The translations under genes were made by a program, and so were the position numbers. From Bacteroidota bacterium (GTDB lineage: Bacteria; Bacteroidota; Bacteroidia; Cytophagales; Cytophagaceae), in the NCBI GenBank assembly GCA_023458555.1, contig JAEWYS010000002.1:1-64000 (forward strand): a stretch of 64,000 nt of DNA, in the 5' to 3' direction. Positions within the stretch are counted from its first letter, which is position 1. Each line of letters opens with the position of its first letter. The notes beneath the pieces were generated by a model that made no database searches, had not been told where the DNA came from, and worked only from the letters and a program-made list of their open reading frames with translations. This document shows, piece after piece, positions 19,201 to 28,148 of the stretch.

Positions 19201-19484
19201 TGATTGAATTTACGAAAATTTCATTTACATGTTTAAACATATAAGAAAGATTTTATGTTCCGATGGCCCTTTTGACTTGTAACAGAATTGCCACTCACGT
19301 CAACAGCCAAAGCAGACCAAGAAAGAAAAAAACCAAACACAATTTGGTAAACACTGATTTGTAACAGTCTATACACAAAAAAATACATGTTTATACAATA
19401 AATTATATGCTTTGAATGTTCAATTATGAAACTTTTTTAATATTTTTGACTTCCTTATATTTCTTCTATAAAAGGAGCCATCTT

Positions 19485-19958
19485 ATGGATAAATATATAT
19501 TTGAAGGCGATCAGTTTGGGATTTCCAAAAAAGGAATACATTTTTTAAAGAGTCGTTATAATTACGAAACTTTTAATTTTTCAGACATCAAAGAATTAAA
19601 AATATATAAGGGCAAAGAAATTAAAAACTGGATTTTGCTGCTTTCGACCGGCATCGTTTTTTTGATCACTTCGCTAAGCTACGAATACACGATTCTGAAA
19701 GAACACGTTTTCGGAAATTCCGGAGAACGAATATACATGGAACAGTTTTCCATACCGATCGTTTTTATTCTCATCGGTATATACTGCATTGTTCACTCAC
19801 TCAAAAATGGTCTGATCATGGAAATCATAACAGATAGCAGCAGCCGGCAGGTCGTTCTGGATAAAAGCAATGAAGACTATGAGCTCGATCAGCTTATAGA
19901 TTTCATCAAAGAAAAAATTAAGGATAACGATGTTAAAATATCATATCCTGAGCAATAA
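19485..19958 (+). CDS. Small membrane protein of unknown function
   Basis: I prefer the ATG at 19485 (157 residues) over an upstream in-frame one at 19416, because AAGGAG lies 8 bases before it, a rare clear Shine-Dalgarno match here. The product has a beta-rich N-terminus (FEGDQFGISKKGIHFLKSRY), two transmembrane helices (NWILLLSTGIVFLITSL and FSIPIVFILIGIYCIVHSL), and a C-terminal soluble part (LDQLIDFIKEKIK). This resembles small Bacteroidota proteins with a PH-like domain and two membrane helices, but I do not recognise a family. The gene is more A+T-rich than its neighbours and stands alone. Confidence 0.65.
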   Translation: MDKYIFEGDQFGISKKGIHFLKSRYNYETFNFSDIKELKIYKGKEIKNWILLLSTGIVFLITSLSYEYTILKEHVFGNSGERIYMEQFSIPIVFILIGIYCIVHSLKNGLIMEIITDSSSRQVVLDKSNEDYELDQLIDFIKEKIKDNDVKISYPEQ

Positions 19959-20008
19959 AGGTAATAGCAGCAGCTCTCACATTCTTAGCAAAAACCAACT
20001 TATCACTT

Positions 20009-21436
20009 TCAGCATTCCGGCAGATTTACCCGAACATTGGCCGCCAATCCGCCCAGAGAGGTTTCTTTATACTTATCGCTCATGTTATCGGCGATTTCCT
20101 TCATTGCTCTGATTACATTATCCAGTGTCACAACGGCTTTGTCCGGATTTCCGGCCAGAGCAATCATGGCAGCAGTTACCGCCTTTACCGCTCCCATACT
20201 ATTGCGTTCAATACAGGGAATCTGAACAAGACCGCCGATCGGGTCACAGGTAAGCCCCAGATGATGCTCCGCAGCTATCTCGGCGGCCATAAGCGCTTGT
20301 CCGGGACTACCGCCAAGACATTCCGTAAGAGCCGCAGCGGCCATTGAGGATGAGACTCCTATCTCCGCCTGACATCCCCCGGCTGCTGCTGATATCGTTG
20401 CTCCCTGTCTGAAGAATTTTCCTATTTCCGCAGCGGTGAGTAAAAACCGGACAACATCATCTTCTCCCACCTCTCTGCCCGAAAAGCACAGATAATAAAT
20501 CAAAACCGCAGGCAAAACTCCTGCTGAACCATTGGTTGGAGCCGTTACAATCCGGCCCATTGAGGCATTTACTTCATTCACGGCCATAGCCAGACAGCTT
20601 ATTCGGGTCAATACTTTACGAAAATCCCGGCCCTCCTTCATAGCTTCCAGCCACTCCCGTGCATCTGCATAATCGTGCTTTCTGATCAGCTGGCGGTTAA
20701 GTTCCGCTGCACGCCGCACCACCTGCAAACCTCCGGGCAGAATACCTTCCGTGTGACAACCATCATAGGCAGATTGCAGCATTACTTCCCAGATCTGAAG
20801 TAAGCGTTGCCTGATTTCCTCCTCCGAACGGAATACCTTTTCATTTTCCAGCACTACATCCGATATAGACATCCCGGTTTTCCGACAGATTGCAGCAAGT
20901 TCGCCAGAATCGGAATAAGGATAAGCCAGTTTTAAATCCGGACAGGCTTTAACAGCTGTCTCATTTTCTTTGCATATAAACCCGCCACCTGTAGAAAAAT
21001 AAAAAGATTCATATACACTTTCATCACGCAGAACAGCACAAAACTTCATGGCATTGGGATGAAAAGGATGATTTTCTTTCTTTAGAAAATGTATTGACCG
21101 GACCGGACTGAATAAAAACTCCCCGCTTGCAGCATGAATCACCCTTTCATTTATCACCATATCTTCATAAATACCTGCGAGACGATCAACCTCCACACCG
21201 GAAGGATCCAGCTGCTGCAAGCCAAATGTGAGCGCCTTGTCTGTATAATGCCCTTTGCCTGTCAGGGCCAGAGAGCCGTACAGAAAAATCTCAACCGATA
21301 CGACATCCGCCAGCAGCTTTTTATGGTACAGCTCATCCATCCAGGCTGAGGCAGCTTTCCATGGACCCAGTGTGTGGGAACTGGAGGGGCCTATTCCTGC
21401 CTTCAGAATATCAAATACGCTTGTATAAACGCTCAT
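20009..21436 (-). CDS. sdaA: L-serine ammonia-lyase (L-serine dehydratase), iron-sulfur type
   Basis: The 475-residue single-chain enzyme has the beta domain at the N-terminus ([24 protein letters not shown]) and the alpha catalytic domain in the C-terminal half. The latter shows [33 protein letters not shown] and [17 protein letters not shown], whose cysteines ligate the 4Fe-4S cluster. It deaminates L-serine to pyruvate and ammonia in the cytoplasm. Length and order match the fused SdaA type. It is divergent from the amino-acid permease across a 427-base gap, so uptake and breakdown of amino acids may be linked. Confidence 0.95.
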   Translation of the reverse strand: MSVYTSVFDILKAGIGPSSSHTLGPWKAASAWMDELYHKKLLADVVSVEIFLYGSLALTGKGHYTDKALTFGLQQLDPSGVEVDRLAGIYEDMVINERVIHAASGEFLFSPVRSIHFLKKENHPFHPNAMKFCAVLRDESVYESFYFSTGGGFICKENETAVKACPDLKLAYPYSDSGELAAICRKTGMSISDVVLENEKVFRSEEEIRQRLLQIWEVMLQSAYDGCHTEGILPGGLQVVRRAAELNRQLIRKHDYADAREWLEAMKEGRDFRKVLTRISCLAMAVNEVNASMGRIVTAPTNGSAGVLPAVLIYYLCFSGREVGEDDVVRFLLTAAEIGKFFRQGATISAAAGGCQAEIGVSSSMAAAALTECLGGSPGQALMAAEIAAEHHLGLTCDPIGGLVQIPCIERNSMGAVKAVTAAMIALAGNPDKAVVTLDNVIRAMKEIADNMSDKYKETSLGGLAANVRVNLPEC

Positions 21437-21863
21437 AGATTAAAAGAAACGGTTTACAGATTTCTGAACCATGAATATATACGAATCCTTTCTACTATAA
21501 GTATAAAAAAAAGCATATATCTCCATACCGGCGGTTCCAGCTTAAAGACCGCACCTGTTTCCCCCGGAAGAACAGGTTATTATTGTGCAGATACACCTAA
21601 ATTACGGCAATCAATACCTATTTTTAATCAAATTCATTATATTCAGCCCTCATTTATAAACGATAGTATCATTCTGTGCTTTTTCCGGTCACAACAGGCT
21701 GCCACTGGTACGATCAGACAGACTGCTATCGTACAGAAATACTTAAAACAGAAAGAATAAGGAAACTGCTGCCAGACTTTAGAGCCCTTACCTGAATTCA
21801 GGATATTTTGCCAAACAGCAGATTCCATTTTTAGACAGAGGAATAACCATAAAATTAACACGT
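21437..21863. other. Divergent intergenic region between serine dehydratase and permease
   Basis: No gene is supported in these 427 bases. The region must contain the divergent promoters for the two flanking genes. I could not pick out a clear -33/-7 pair or a riboswitch-like fold by eye. Confidence 0.4.
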
Positions 21864-23399
21864 ATGAAGAATCAGATCTGGGCTAAGAAATCGGTAGAGC
21901 AATACGAAGCCGACATCAGACATAGTGGCCTGAAACGCTCGCTGGGCAAATGGGAGTTAACCGCTCTTGGCATCGGCGCCATAATCGGGGCCGGTATATT
22001 TGTAATGACCGGAATCGGGGCAAAAGAACATGCCGGTCCGGCTCTTGTTCTTTCCTTTGTTGTAGCCGGTCTGGGTTGTGGATTTGCTGCGCTCTGCTAT
22101 GCGGAGTTTGCATCTTTTCTGCCAGTCGAAGGGTCCGCGTATGCCTATTCATACGCAGCAGTAGGTGAGCTTTTTGCCTGGATTATCGGCTGGGACCTCA
22201 TTCTGGAATATGCCATGGCCTCTTCTGCAGTAGCAGTAGGCTGGTCCGGCTATGTAGTCAAGTTTCTCAATCTCTTCGACATAAAAATGCCCTTATGGCT
22301 GGTCACGGACTACTGGAGCGGCAAGGCTCTCGTAAATAAGCACGAATTAGTCGGTGATCTGGCCCCGCTGACCAGCTCATACTCCAGCTATGATTTTCCT
22401 CAGATCGCTGGTATCCCCTTTGCCTTCAACCTCCCTGCTTTTCTTATCATACTGATTGTAACATATGTTTTGGTAAAAGGCATCAAGGAGGCGTCCTCAA
22501 CCAATAACATAATGGTTTTCATCAAGCTGGGTGTAGTGTTATTTATCATCGTCGTCGGATTTATGTACGTAGAGGCACAAAACTGGGATCCGTTCATTCC
22601 GGAAAGAACCTGGATCAAAACAAGCAGCGGACAGGATCAGGAAGCCTATGGCTGGATAGGAATTTTCTCAGGAGCAGCCTATATTTTCTTTGCCTATATC
22701 GGATTCGATGCTGTCAGTACCCAAGCCGGGGAAGCTATTAATCCGCAGAAAGACGTTCCAGCCGGAATCATTACCTCTCTGATTATCTGCACCATATTAT
22801 ATATTCTGGTAGCGCTGGTTGTCACCGGCATGGTCAATTATAAAGATATTGATATCGCAGCTCCCATCGCAGCTGCTTTTGGCGACAGAGGACTTTCCTA
22901 TGCCGTATTCATTATTTCCATCGCGGCAATTGCCGGTCTTACTTCTGTACTGATAGTAATGCTCCTCGGGCAGTCACGTGTTCTTTATGCCATCGCCAAA
23001 GACGGACTTTTACCTTCCGGCTTTTTTGCATCCATTCATCCTCGTTTCAAAACTCCATACAAAACTACTATTCTGATTGGTATTATTGTGGCTTTTGTGG
23101 CCGCATTCACCCCAATCGATTCCATCGCAAAAATGGTCAATATCGGAACTCTTCTGGCATTTGTAATGGTATGTTCCGCAGTCTGGCTGATGCGTTATAA
23201 AGAACCGGCCAGAACACGTCCGTTTAAGGTGCCCTTCATTTCCTTTATTGCTCCGATGGGCATACTATTTAACCTGTTGATGATGGTTTATCTTGGCTGG
23301 GAAAACTGGGCTCGTCTGATTGGCTGGCTGGCAATCGGTTTTGTCATCTATTTTATATATGGCAAAAAGCACAGCAAGCTAAGAGCTGGCAAGCAATAG
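21864..23399 (+). CDS. APC-superfamily amino acid permease (cationic amino acid transporter type)
   Basis: The 511-residue protein has about 12 transmembrane helices and the APC consensus at the first helix (LTALGIGAIIGAGIFVMTGIGAKEHAGPALVLSF), with the unwound GAIIGAGIF segment that binds the substrate amino group. Later signatures are YAEFASFLPVEGSAYAYSYAAVGE and FFAYIGFDAVSTQAGEAINPQKDVPAG, typical of the CAT (TC 2.A.3.3) subgroup. It carries amino acids across the inner membrane, probably as an H+ symporter. Its neighbour on the other strand is serine dehydratase. Confidence 0.92.
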   Translation: MKNQIWAKKSVEQYEADIRHSGLKRSLGKWELTALGIGAIIGAGIFVMTGIGAKEHAGPALVLSFVVAGLGCGFAALCYAEFASFLPVEGSAYAYSYAAVGELFAWIIGWDLILEYAMASSAVAVGWSGYVVKFLNLFDIKMPLWLVTDYWSGKALVNKHELVGDLAPLTSSYSSYDFPQIAGIPFAFNLPAFLIILIVTYVLVKGIKEASSTNNIMVFIKLGVVLFIIVVGFMYVEAQNWDPFIPERTWIKTSSGQDQEAYGWIGIFSGAAYIFFAYIGFDAVSTQAGEAINPQKDVPAGIITSLIICTILYILVALVVTGMVNYKDIDIAAPIAAAFGDRGLSYAVFIISIAAIAGLTSVLIVMLLGQSRVLYAIAKDGLLPSGFFASIHPRFKTPYKTTILIGIIVAFVAAFTPIDSIAKMVNIGTLLAFVMVCSAVWLMRYKEPARTRPFKVPFISFIAPMGILFNLLMMVYLGWENWARLIGWLAIGFVIYFIYGKKHSKLRAGKQ

Positions 23400-23411
23400 C
23401 AATGTCATAGC

Positions 23412-23436
23412 GGGAAGGATGCAGGGCATTCTTCCC
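23412..23436 (+). terminator. Hairpin after permease gene
   Basis: GGGAAGGATGC and GCATTCTTCCC pair over 11 bp with one G-U pair around a 3-base loop, 12 bases after the permease stop. No U-run follows (TGAAAATTTC), so it may be a weak or factor-assisted terminator or an mRNA-stabilising hairpin. Confidence 0.45.
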
Positions 23437-23555
23437 TGAAAATTTCACCCGTTTAGTCAATCCTCTCTGTATTGCTCTGACGGGAAAAAGTTCCGGAATC
23501 TTCTGCAGAATAGTATGGTTATACAAGTATTCGCGTTATAAATCAATGCCTCGTT

Positions 23556-24245
23556 ATGAATAGAATACTGATAGTGGAAGATGATCTGATTATCAGCAAA
23601 AACATACAGGAAGCCCTTTTATCTGAGCAATTTGATTTAGAGGCAGCGTTTGACGGCATCATGGCAGAGAAGCTCCTCAAAAGAAATTCCTATGATTGCA
23701 TTGTCATGGACATTAATCTGCCCCATATCAATGGTTATGAGTTGTGCAGAATGTTCCGGCAATATAATACCACTACCCCTATACTTTTCCTGACTGCCTT
23801 TGATGAACTGGAAGATAAAGTGCAGGGCTACGACAGCGGAGCAGATGATTACCTGACCAAGCCGTTTTTCATGAAAGAACTGATTCTGAGAATCAATTCT
23901 CTGATCAAAAGAAGCAGACAGCTCTCGAAGCAGGATGAAAGCGAAGTATTGGTATTTGAGGATATCGTGATCAATCAGCGTACAAAAAATGTCCGCAGAA
24001 ACAACAAGGAGCTTGAACTGACTCCCCGCGAATTTCAGATATTGCTGAAGCTTGTACGGGCACAGGGAGAGCTGGTACTAAAAAAAGAGCTTATCCGCGA
24101 AATATGGGGAAGCTCCTTCGATACCAACACAAATACAATAGAAGTGTATATTAATTTTCTGCGAAACAAGGTAGACAAACCATTCGATGTTCCATTGATC
24201 AAAACAAAAATCGGATACGGGTACTATCTCGAAAATGACAAATGA
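23556..24245 (+). CDS. OmpR/PhoB-family response regulator (metal-efflux locus)
   Basis: The 229-residue regulator has a receiver domain with the acidic pair D9/D10, phosphorylation site D52 (CIVMDINLP) and K102 (YLTKPFF). A winged-helix DNA-binding domain follows (LTPREFQILLKLVRAQGELVLKKELIREIWG ... VYINFLRNKVDKPF). It overlaps the kinase gene by 4 bases (ATGA), so both are cotranslated. It lies directly upstream of a TolC/adaptor/RND pump set, and the likely role is metal-dependent activation of those genes, as with CusR or CzcR. Confidence 0.93.
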   Translation: MNRILIVEDDLIISKNIQEALLSEQFDLEAAFDGIMAEKLLKRNSYDCIVMDINLPHINGYELCRMFRQYNTTTPILFLTAFDELEDKVQGYDSGADDYLTKPFFMKELILRINSLIKRSRQLSKQDESEVLVFEDIVINQRTKNVRRNNKELELTPREFQILLKLVRAQGELVLKKELIREIWGSSFDTNTNTIEVYINFLRNKVDKPFDVPLIKTKIGYGYYLENDK

Positions 24246-25606
24246 AAATCAATAAAAAAATAAGCCTTTATTTTTCCGGTTTTATCATACCAACTATCGG
24301 GGTTATTTTTATTCTTATCTACAATCTGTTTTACGAATACCGTGAAGAGGAATTTCAAAAGCAGCAAAAAAAGAAAATTACCAGCACGCTGCGCTTTCTG
24401 ACCGAAATCAAACAGATCGACGATAACCTGATCCATGCCATGGACAGTCTTACCATACATGATTTCTACGATGAAAAGCTACTGATTTACAATGAACGAA
24501 AGGAACTCATCTATTCAAGTATCGACGACACGCCTATCCCTGTTGCCCAGAGAATTCTGAATGAGCTTTCTTTCAACAAACAATGGATTGAGACCAAAGA
24601 TGATCTGTATGATGTAATCGGAGTCTATGTACAAAACAGGGGTAACGAGTATTACGGTATAAGCAAAGCGTATGATAACTTTGGTTATTCAAAGATGAAC
24701 TTTCTGAAGTATACCCTGGCCGCTTCTTTCTTCATCATCTCACTGTTGATCATAGCAATAGCATATTATCTCTCCAATAAAATCAGCTATTCGATCATCG
24801 ACATCACCAATCAGATAAGAAAATATGATTTCGAAGGCGCTTATAAACCTATCCGTACCAGAAAAAGCAACGATGAAATAGCTATTCTGACCAACTGGTT
24901 TAACCAGCTGCTTGAACGGATGTACAATGCTTTTTCATTCCAGAAACACGCTATACACCATATATCGCACGAACTGAAAACTCCGATTGCCATACTTGTA
25001 TCCAATCTTGAGCGGATCGAAAAAGAAACCGATGTCAATACCATCCTGACCTTAATCAAAGATCAGAAAGAAGATACCAAAAATCTGGGGGATATCGTCA
25101 ATGCCCTGCTGGAAATATCCAAGACAGACGCCGAAAACATGACGAAAACCAGTCCGGTTCGCATTGATGATCTGATATATGATATTGCTGATGAGCTCCG
25201 GATATTAAATAAAGGTTTCCATTTCGAGGTATCCATCAAAGGAGATATCGTAGAAGAAAAAGATCTTATAGTTATGGCAAACTATCGTTTGCTGAAAGCA
25301 GCTATCATGAATCTGGCAGTCAATTGTGTTCAGTATAGCATCGACCAGCATGCAAGAATTGCCATAACTTTCTGCAAACAGATGATCAATCTGGAATTTA
25401 TCAATCACGGACCTGTCATAAGCGAAACCGAAAAGCAATACCTGTTTCAGCATTTTTTCAGAGGAAGCAACAGCACCGGCAAACGAGGCTTCGGGCTTGG
25501 GCTTGTACTCATTAATAAAATAATCGGCTTACACCGGGGTACTATCCGATATGTTAACCCCGACGCGAACACTAATATATTCATAATTAATCTCCCTTTA
25601 AGCTAA
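24242..25606 (+). CDS. Sensor histidine kinase of the metal-efflux two-component system
   Basis: The 454-residue protein has two transmembrane helices (about 9-29 and 157-180) bracketing a periplasmic sensor of about 125 residues. A HAMP-like linker follows, then a HisKA domain with H243 (HHISHELKTPIAIL) and an HATPase domain ending in GKRGFGLGLVLINKIIGLHRG. The N-box is written MNLAVNCVQYS rather than the usual NLxxNAxKY, still with both asparagines. It should autophosphorylate in response to a periplasmic metal or envelope signal and pass the phosphate to the regulator encoded just before it. Confidence 0.92.
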   Translation: MKINKKISLYFSGFIIPTIGVIFILIYNLFYEYREEEFQKQQKKKITSTLRFLTEIKQIDDNLIHAMDSLTIHDFYDEKLLIYNERKELIYSSIDDTPIPVAQRILNELSFNKQWIETKDDLYDVIGVYVQNRGNEYYGISKAYDNFGYSKMNFLKYTLAASFFIISLLIIAIAYYLSNKISYSIIDITNQIRKYDFEGAYKPIRTRKSNDEIAILTNWFNQLLERMYNAFSFQKHAIHHISHELKTPIAILVSNLERIEKETDVNTILTLIKDQKEDTKNLGDIVNALLEISKTDAENMTKTSPVRIDDLIYDIADELRILNKGFHFEVSIKGDIVEEKDLIVMANYRLLKAAIMNLAVNCVQYSIDQHARIAITFCKQMINLEFINHGPVISETEKQYLFQHFFRGSNSTGKRGFGLGLVLINKIIGLHRGTIRYVNPDANTNIFIINLPLS

Positions 25607-25684
25607 AATTTATCTGTTTTAAGGTTTTTTTAAGGCGCTTTCTGTGTAATTGGGTTAATAGATCTATTACCGAAAATCAGATTA

Positions 25685-26980
25685 ATGAAAGGAATTGTGT
25701 TGCTTTGTTGCCTGTTCGCAGGTATAGCACATTGCCGCCTTCTGAGCGCTCAGGATACACTCAGACTCAATCGTCAACAATGTGAAAATATTTTCCTGAA
25801 AGAAAACCTCCTTCTTATTGCCGAACGACTGAATGTTGACCGGGCTCAGGCATTACACCTTCAGGCAAGGTTATGGCCTAATCCGACTTTTACACTTGAT
25901 CAGGTCAACTTCTGGGCTACTCCGGGCCAGCTCGAAGGAATGGATGGTGTGCCCCCGCTCTTTGGAAAGTTTGGCCGCAATCAGGAGTTCTGTTCAGAAC
26001 TTGAGCAGTTAATACTCACCGCCCACAAACGAAAAAAGCTGATGGCCATCGAGCAGGTATCTGTCGATATGGCCGGCGAATATTTTGAGGAGCTCCTCCG
26101 GAACTTAAAGATAGAGTTTCGCAAATCCGTTACAGAGCTTCAATATCTGCAACGGTACCGAGACATTTATACAGATGAAGTAAGCTCACTGCAAACCCTG
26201 ATCAGAGCATACTCCAATCAGGTTGATCAGGGCAATATCGGACAGGGAGAATACATACGTCTGAGAGCTCTGCTGATGGAAATAAATAAAGAGATAAATA
26301 ATGTAACCAAAGAAATAAACCTGGTCCAGAGAGCGCTTAAAACCCTTATGCGTCTGAATCCTGCTGCCATACTGATCGTAGAGGAAACCGATTATGTACC
26401 GGATGTGAGCATGATTCGCTCGCTCAACCTGAATAATCTGCTGGATCAGGCACGTGAAAACCGCCCGGATCTGAAAATAGCACAGCTGGAAGAAAACTAC
26501 CACAACCGTGTCTGGGAATATGAAAAAGCACAGCGTACGCCCAATGTTACTCTCAAAGCAGCCTATGACCGCGGCGGAAATGCCATGCTCAATTTTGTCG
26601 GTTTCGGATTTTCCATGGATCTGCCCTTTTTTAACCGGAATCAGGGCAATATAAAACATGCCCGGATAGGCATTGAGCAGGCTAAAATCATGAAGGAGCA
26701 GCAGCAATTGACCGTTCAGAACAGCGTCACGCTGGCATACCAGAATCTCTTTGCCTCACTCTCTTTTATGGAAACCATTGACCCCGGGTATGAGGCCAAT
26801 CTTGACAAGCTTCTGCAGAGCTATACCAGAAATTTTGCATCCCGGAACATCAGCATGCTCGAATACATTGATTTCCTGAATGCTTACCTGGACAATAAAA
26901 AAATCATTATCGAATCGGGCAAAGACGTTAATAACAACTTTGAAGAACTGCAATACGAGATTGGCAAAGATCTCAACTGA
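25685..26980 (+). CDS. TolC-family outer-membrane factor of an RND efflux system
   Basis: The 431-residue protein has a signal peptide (residues 1-22, HCRLLSAQ) and the paired coiled-coil layout of outer-membrane efflux proteins, with long helical segments (for example RENRPDLKIAQLEENYHNRVWEYEKAQRTPNVTL). Periodic strand segments such as DRGGNAMLNFVGFGFSMDLPFFNRNQGNI fit one barrel hairpin. It is shorter than E. coli TolC but normal for CzcC/CusC-type proteins of Bacteroidota. It should form the exit duct of the adaptor and pump encoded next, and follows the kinase gene by 78 bases. Confidence 0.9.
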   Translation: MKGIVLLCCLFAGIAHCRLLSAQDTLRLNRQQCENIFLKENLLLIAERLNVDRAQALHLQARLWPNPTFTLDQVNFWATPGQLEGMDGVPPLFGKFGRNQEFCSELEQLILTAHKRKKLMAIEQVSVDMAGEYFEELLRNLKIEFRKSVTELQYLQRYRDIYTDEVSSLQTLIRAYSNQVDQGNIGQGEYIRLRALLMEINKEINNVTKEINLVQRALKTLMRLNPAAILIVEETDYVPDVSMIRSLNLNNLLDQARENRPDLKIAQLEENYHNRVWEYEKAQRTPNVTLKAAYDRGGNAMLNFVGFGFSMDLPFFNRNQGNIKHARIGIEQAKIMKEQQQLTVQNSVTLAYQNLFASLSFMETIDPGYEANLDKLLQSYTRNFASRNISMLEYIDFLNAYLDNKKIIIESGKDVNNNFEELQYEIGKDLN

Positions 26981-27033
26981 CAGAAGAACATCAAAAAGCA
27001 TTTACGCCAAAACACTAGCGAGATACAAAAACA

Positions 27034-28143
27034 ATGAAAACATACAATAAACTGGGTGCCCTGCTCTTACTGACCACGCTTTCGGCCTGTCAGCAACAGG
27101 CAAAACCGGAAGAACAGGAGAAAGCCGAAAAAAAACATTATTGTATTGATAAAATATTCAAACAGCGGATACGCTTTGACTCCTGTACAATCAGGCCGGT
27201 TAGCGAGGGGATTCCTCTTACCGGCATTGTTGAAAGCAATCCTGATAAGGTAATCAGTTTTCTGAGCCTTGTTAACGGCATCATTGCCAATACCTATTTC
27301 GCACTTGGTGATAAAGTTGTCAAAGGACAATTGCTCGCCGAGCTGAGGAGCTCCGAGCTTAGCACACTGCAATCGGAGCAGAAAACACTGGAATCCCAGA
27401 TTCGTGTGACCGAACGAAAAATGCAATCGGTAAAATCCATGTTTGAAGACGGCATTGCCTCTCAGAAAGATCTTCTCGAAGCTGAAAGTGAGCTAACCAT
27501 TACTAAAGTTCAGCTTGAAAAAGTCAATTCGATACTTTCACTGTACAGCGCCAGCTCCGATCGTGGAGTTTTTCAGATCAAAGCACCTGCATCCGGGATT
27601 ATAACCGCCAAAAATATTACTCCGGGTATGCAGATTTCCGGTGAGAGCGCACCTCTCTTTACCATTTCCGACCTTAGTGAAGTATGGGTGCTGCTCAATA
27701 TATACGCAGGCAATGTTGCCCGGATAGAGCCCGGCCTCGAAGTAGAAATCAAAACACTTTCGTATCCTGATCAGGTATTCAGGGGAAAAATCGGAGCGCT
27801 CTCTCAGGTATTTGACAGCGAAGAACGGGTAATGAAAGCCCGGGTGGTAATGAAAAACAGCGAATATAAGCTAAAGCCAGGCATGCTCACAGATGTCACT
27901 GCCTTAAGGCATCAGAATACCCAGGCAATTGCCATTCCTACCAGTGCGCTCATTTTTGATGACAATCACAACTTTGTAGTAATCTATAAAGATGACTGCA
28001 ATCTGGAAGTAAGACCGGTTGAAATTCTTACCAAAAGCAACGGAACTGCATTTATTTCCAGTGGTCTTAATGAAAACGAACAGGTAATATCCAGAAATCA
28101 GCTGCTCATTTACGAGCAAATCAAAAGTGTTCATAACAATTAA
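27034..28143 (+). CDS. RND efflux periplasmic adaptor (membrane fusion protein)
   Basis: The 369-residue lipoprotein-like protein (LLLLTTLSACQQQAK; lipidated C about residue 19) has the barrel-sandwich hybrid split around a coiled-coil hairpin (about residues 75-195) with the typical IKAPASGIITAKNITPGMQ return strand. Beta-barrel (VWVLLNIYAGNVARIEPG) and membrane-proximal domains follow (AIPTSALIF). It links the inner-membrane pump to the outer-membrane duct. A Cys/His-containing N-terminal stretch (KKHYCIDKIFKQR) could touch metal, but this is speculative. The gene ends 5 bases before the pump's ATG. Confidence 0.93.
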   Translation: MKTYNKLGALLLLTTLSACQQQAKPEEQEKAEKKHYCIDKIFKQRIRFDSCTIRPVSEGIPLTGIVESNPDKVISFLSLVNGIIANTYFALGDKVVKGQLLAELRSSELSTLQSEQKTLESQIRVTERKMQSVKSMFEDGIASQKDLLEAESELTITKVQLEKVNSILSLYSASSDRGVFQIKAPASGIITAKNITPGMQISGESAPLFTISDLSEVWVLLNIYAGNVARIEPGLEVEIKTLSYPDQVFRGKIGALSQVFDSEERVMKARVVMKNSEYKLKPGMLTDVTALRHQNTQAIAIPTSALIFDDNHNFVVIYKDDCNLEVRPVEILTKSNGTAFISSGLNENEQVISRNQLLIYEQIKSVHNN

Positions 28144-28148
28144 AGCAT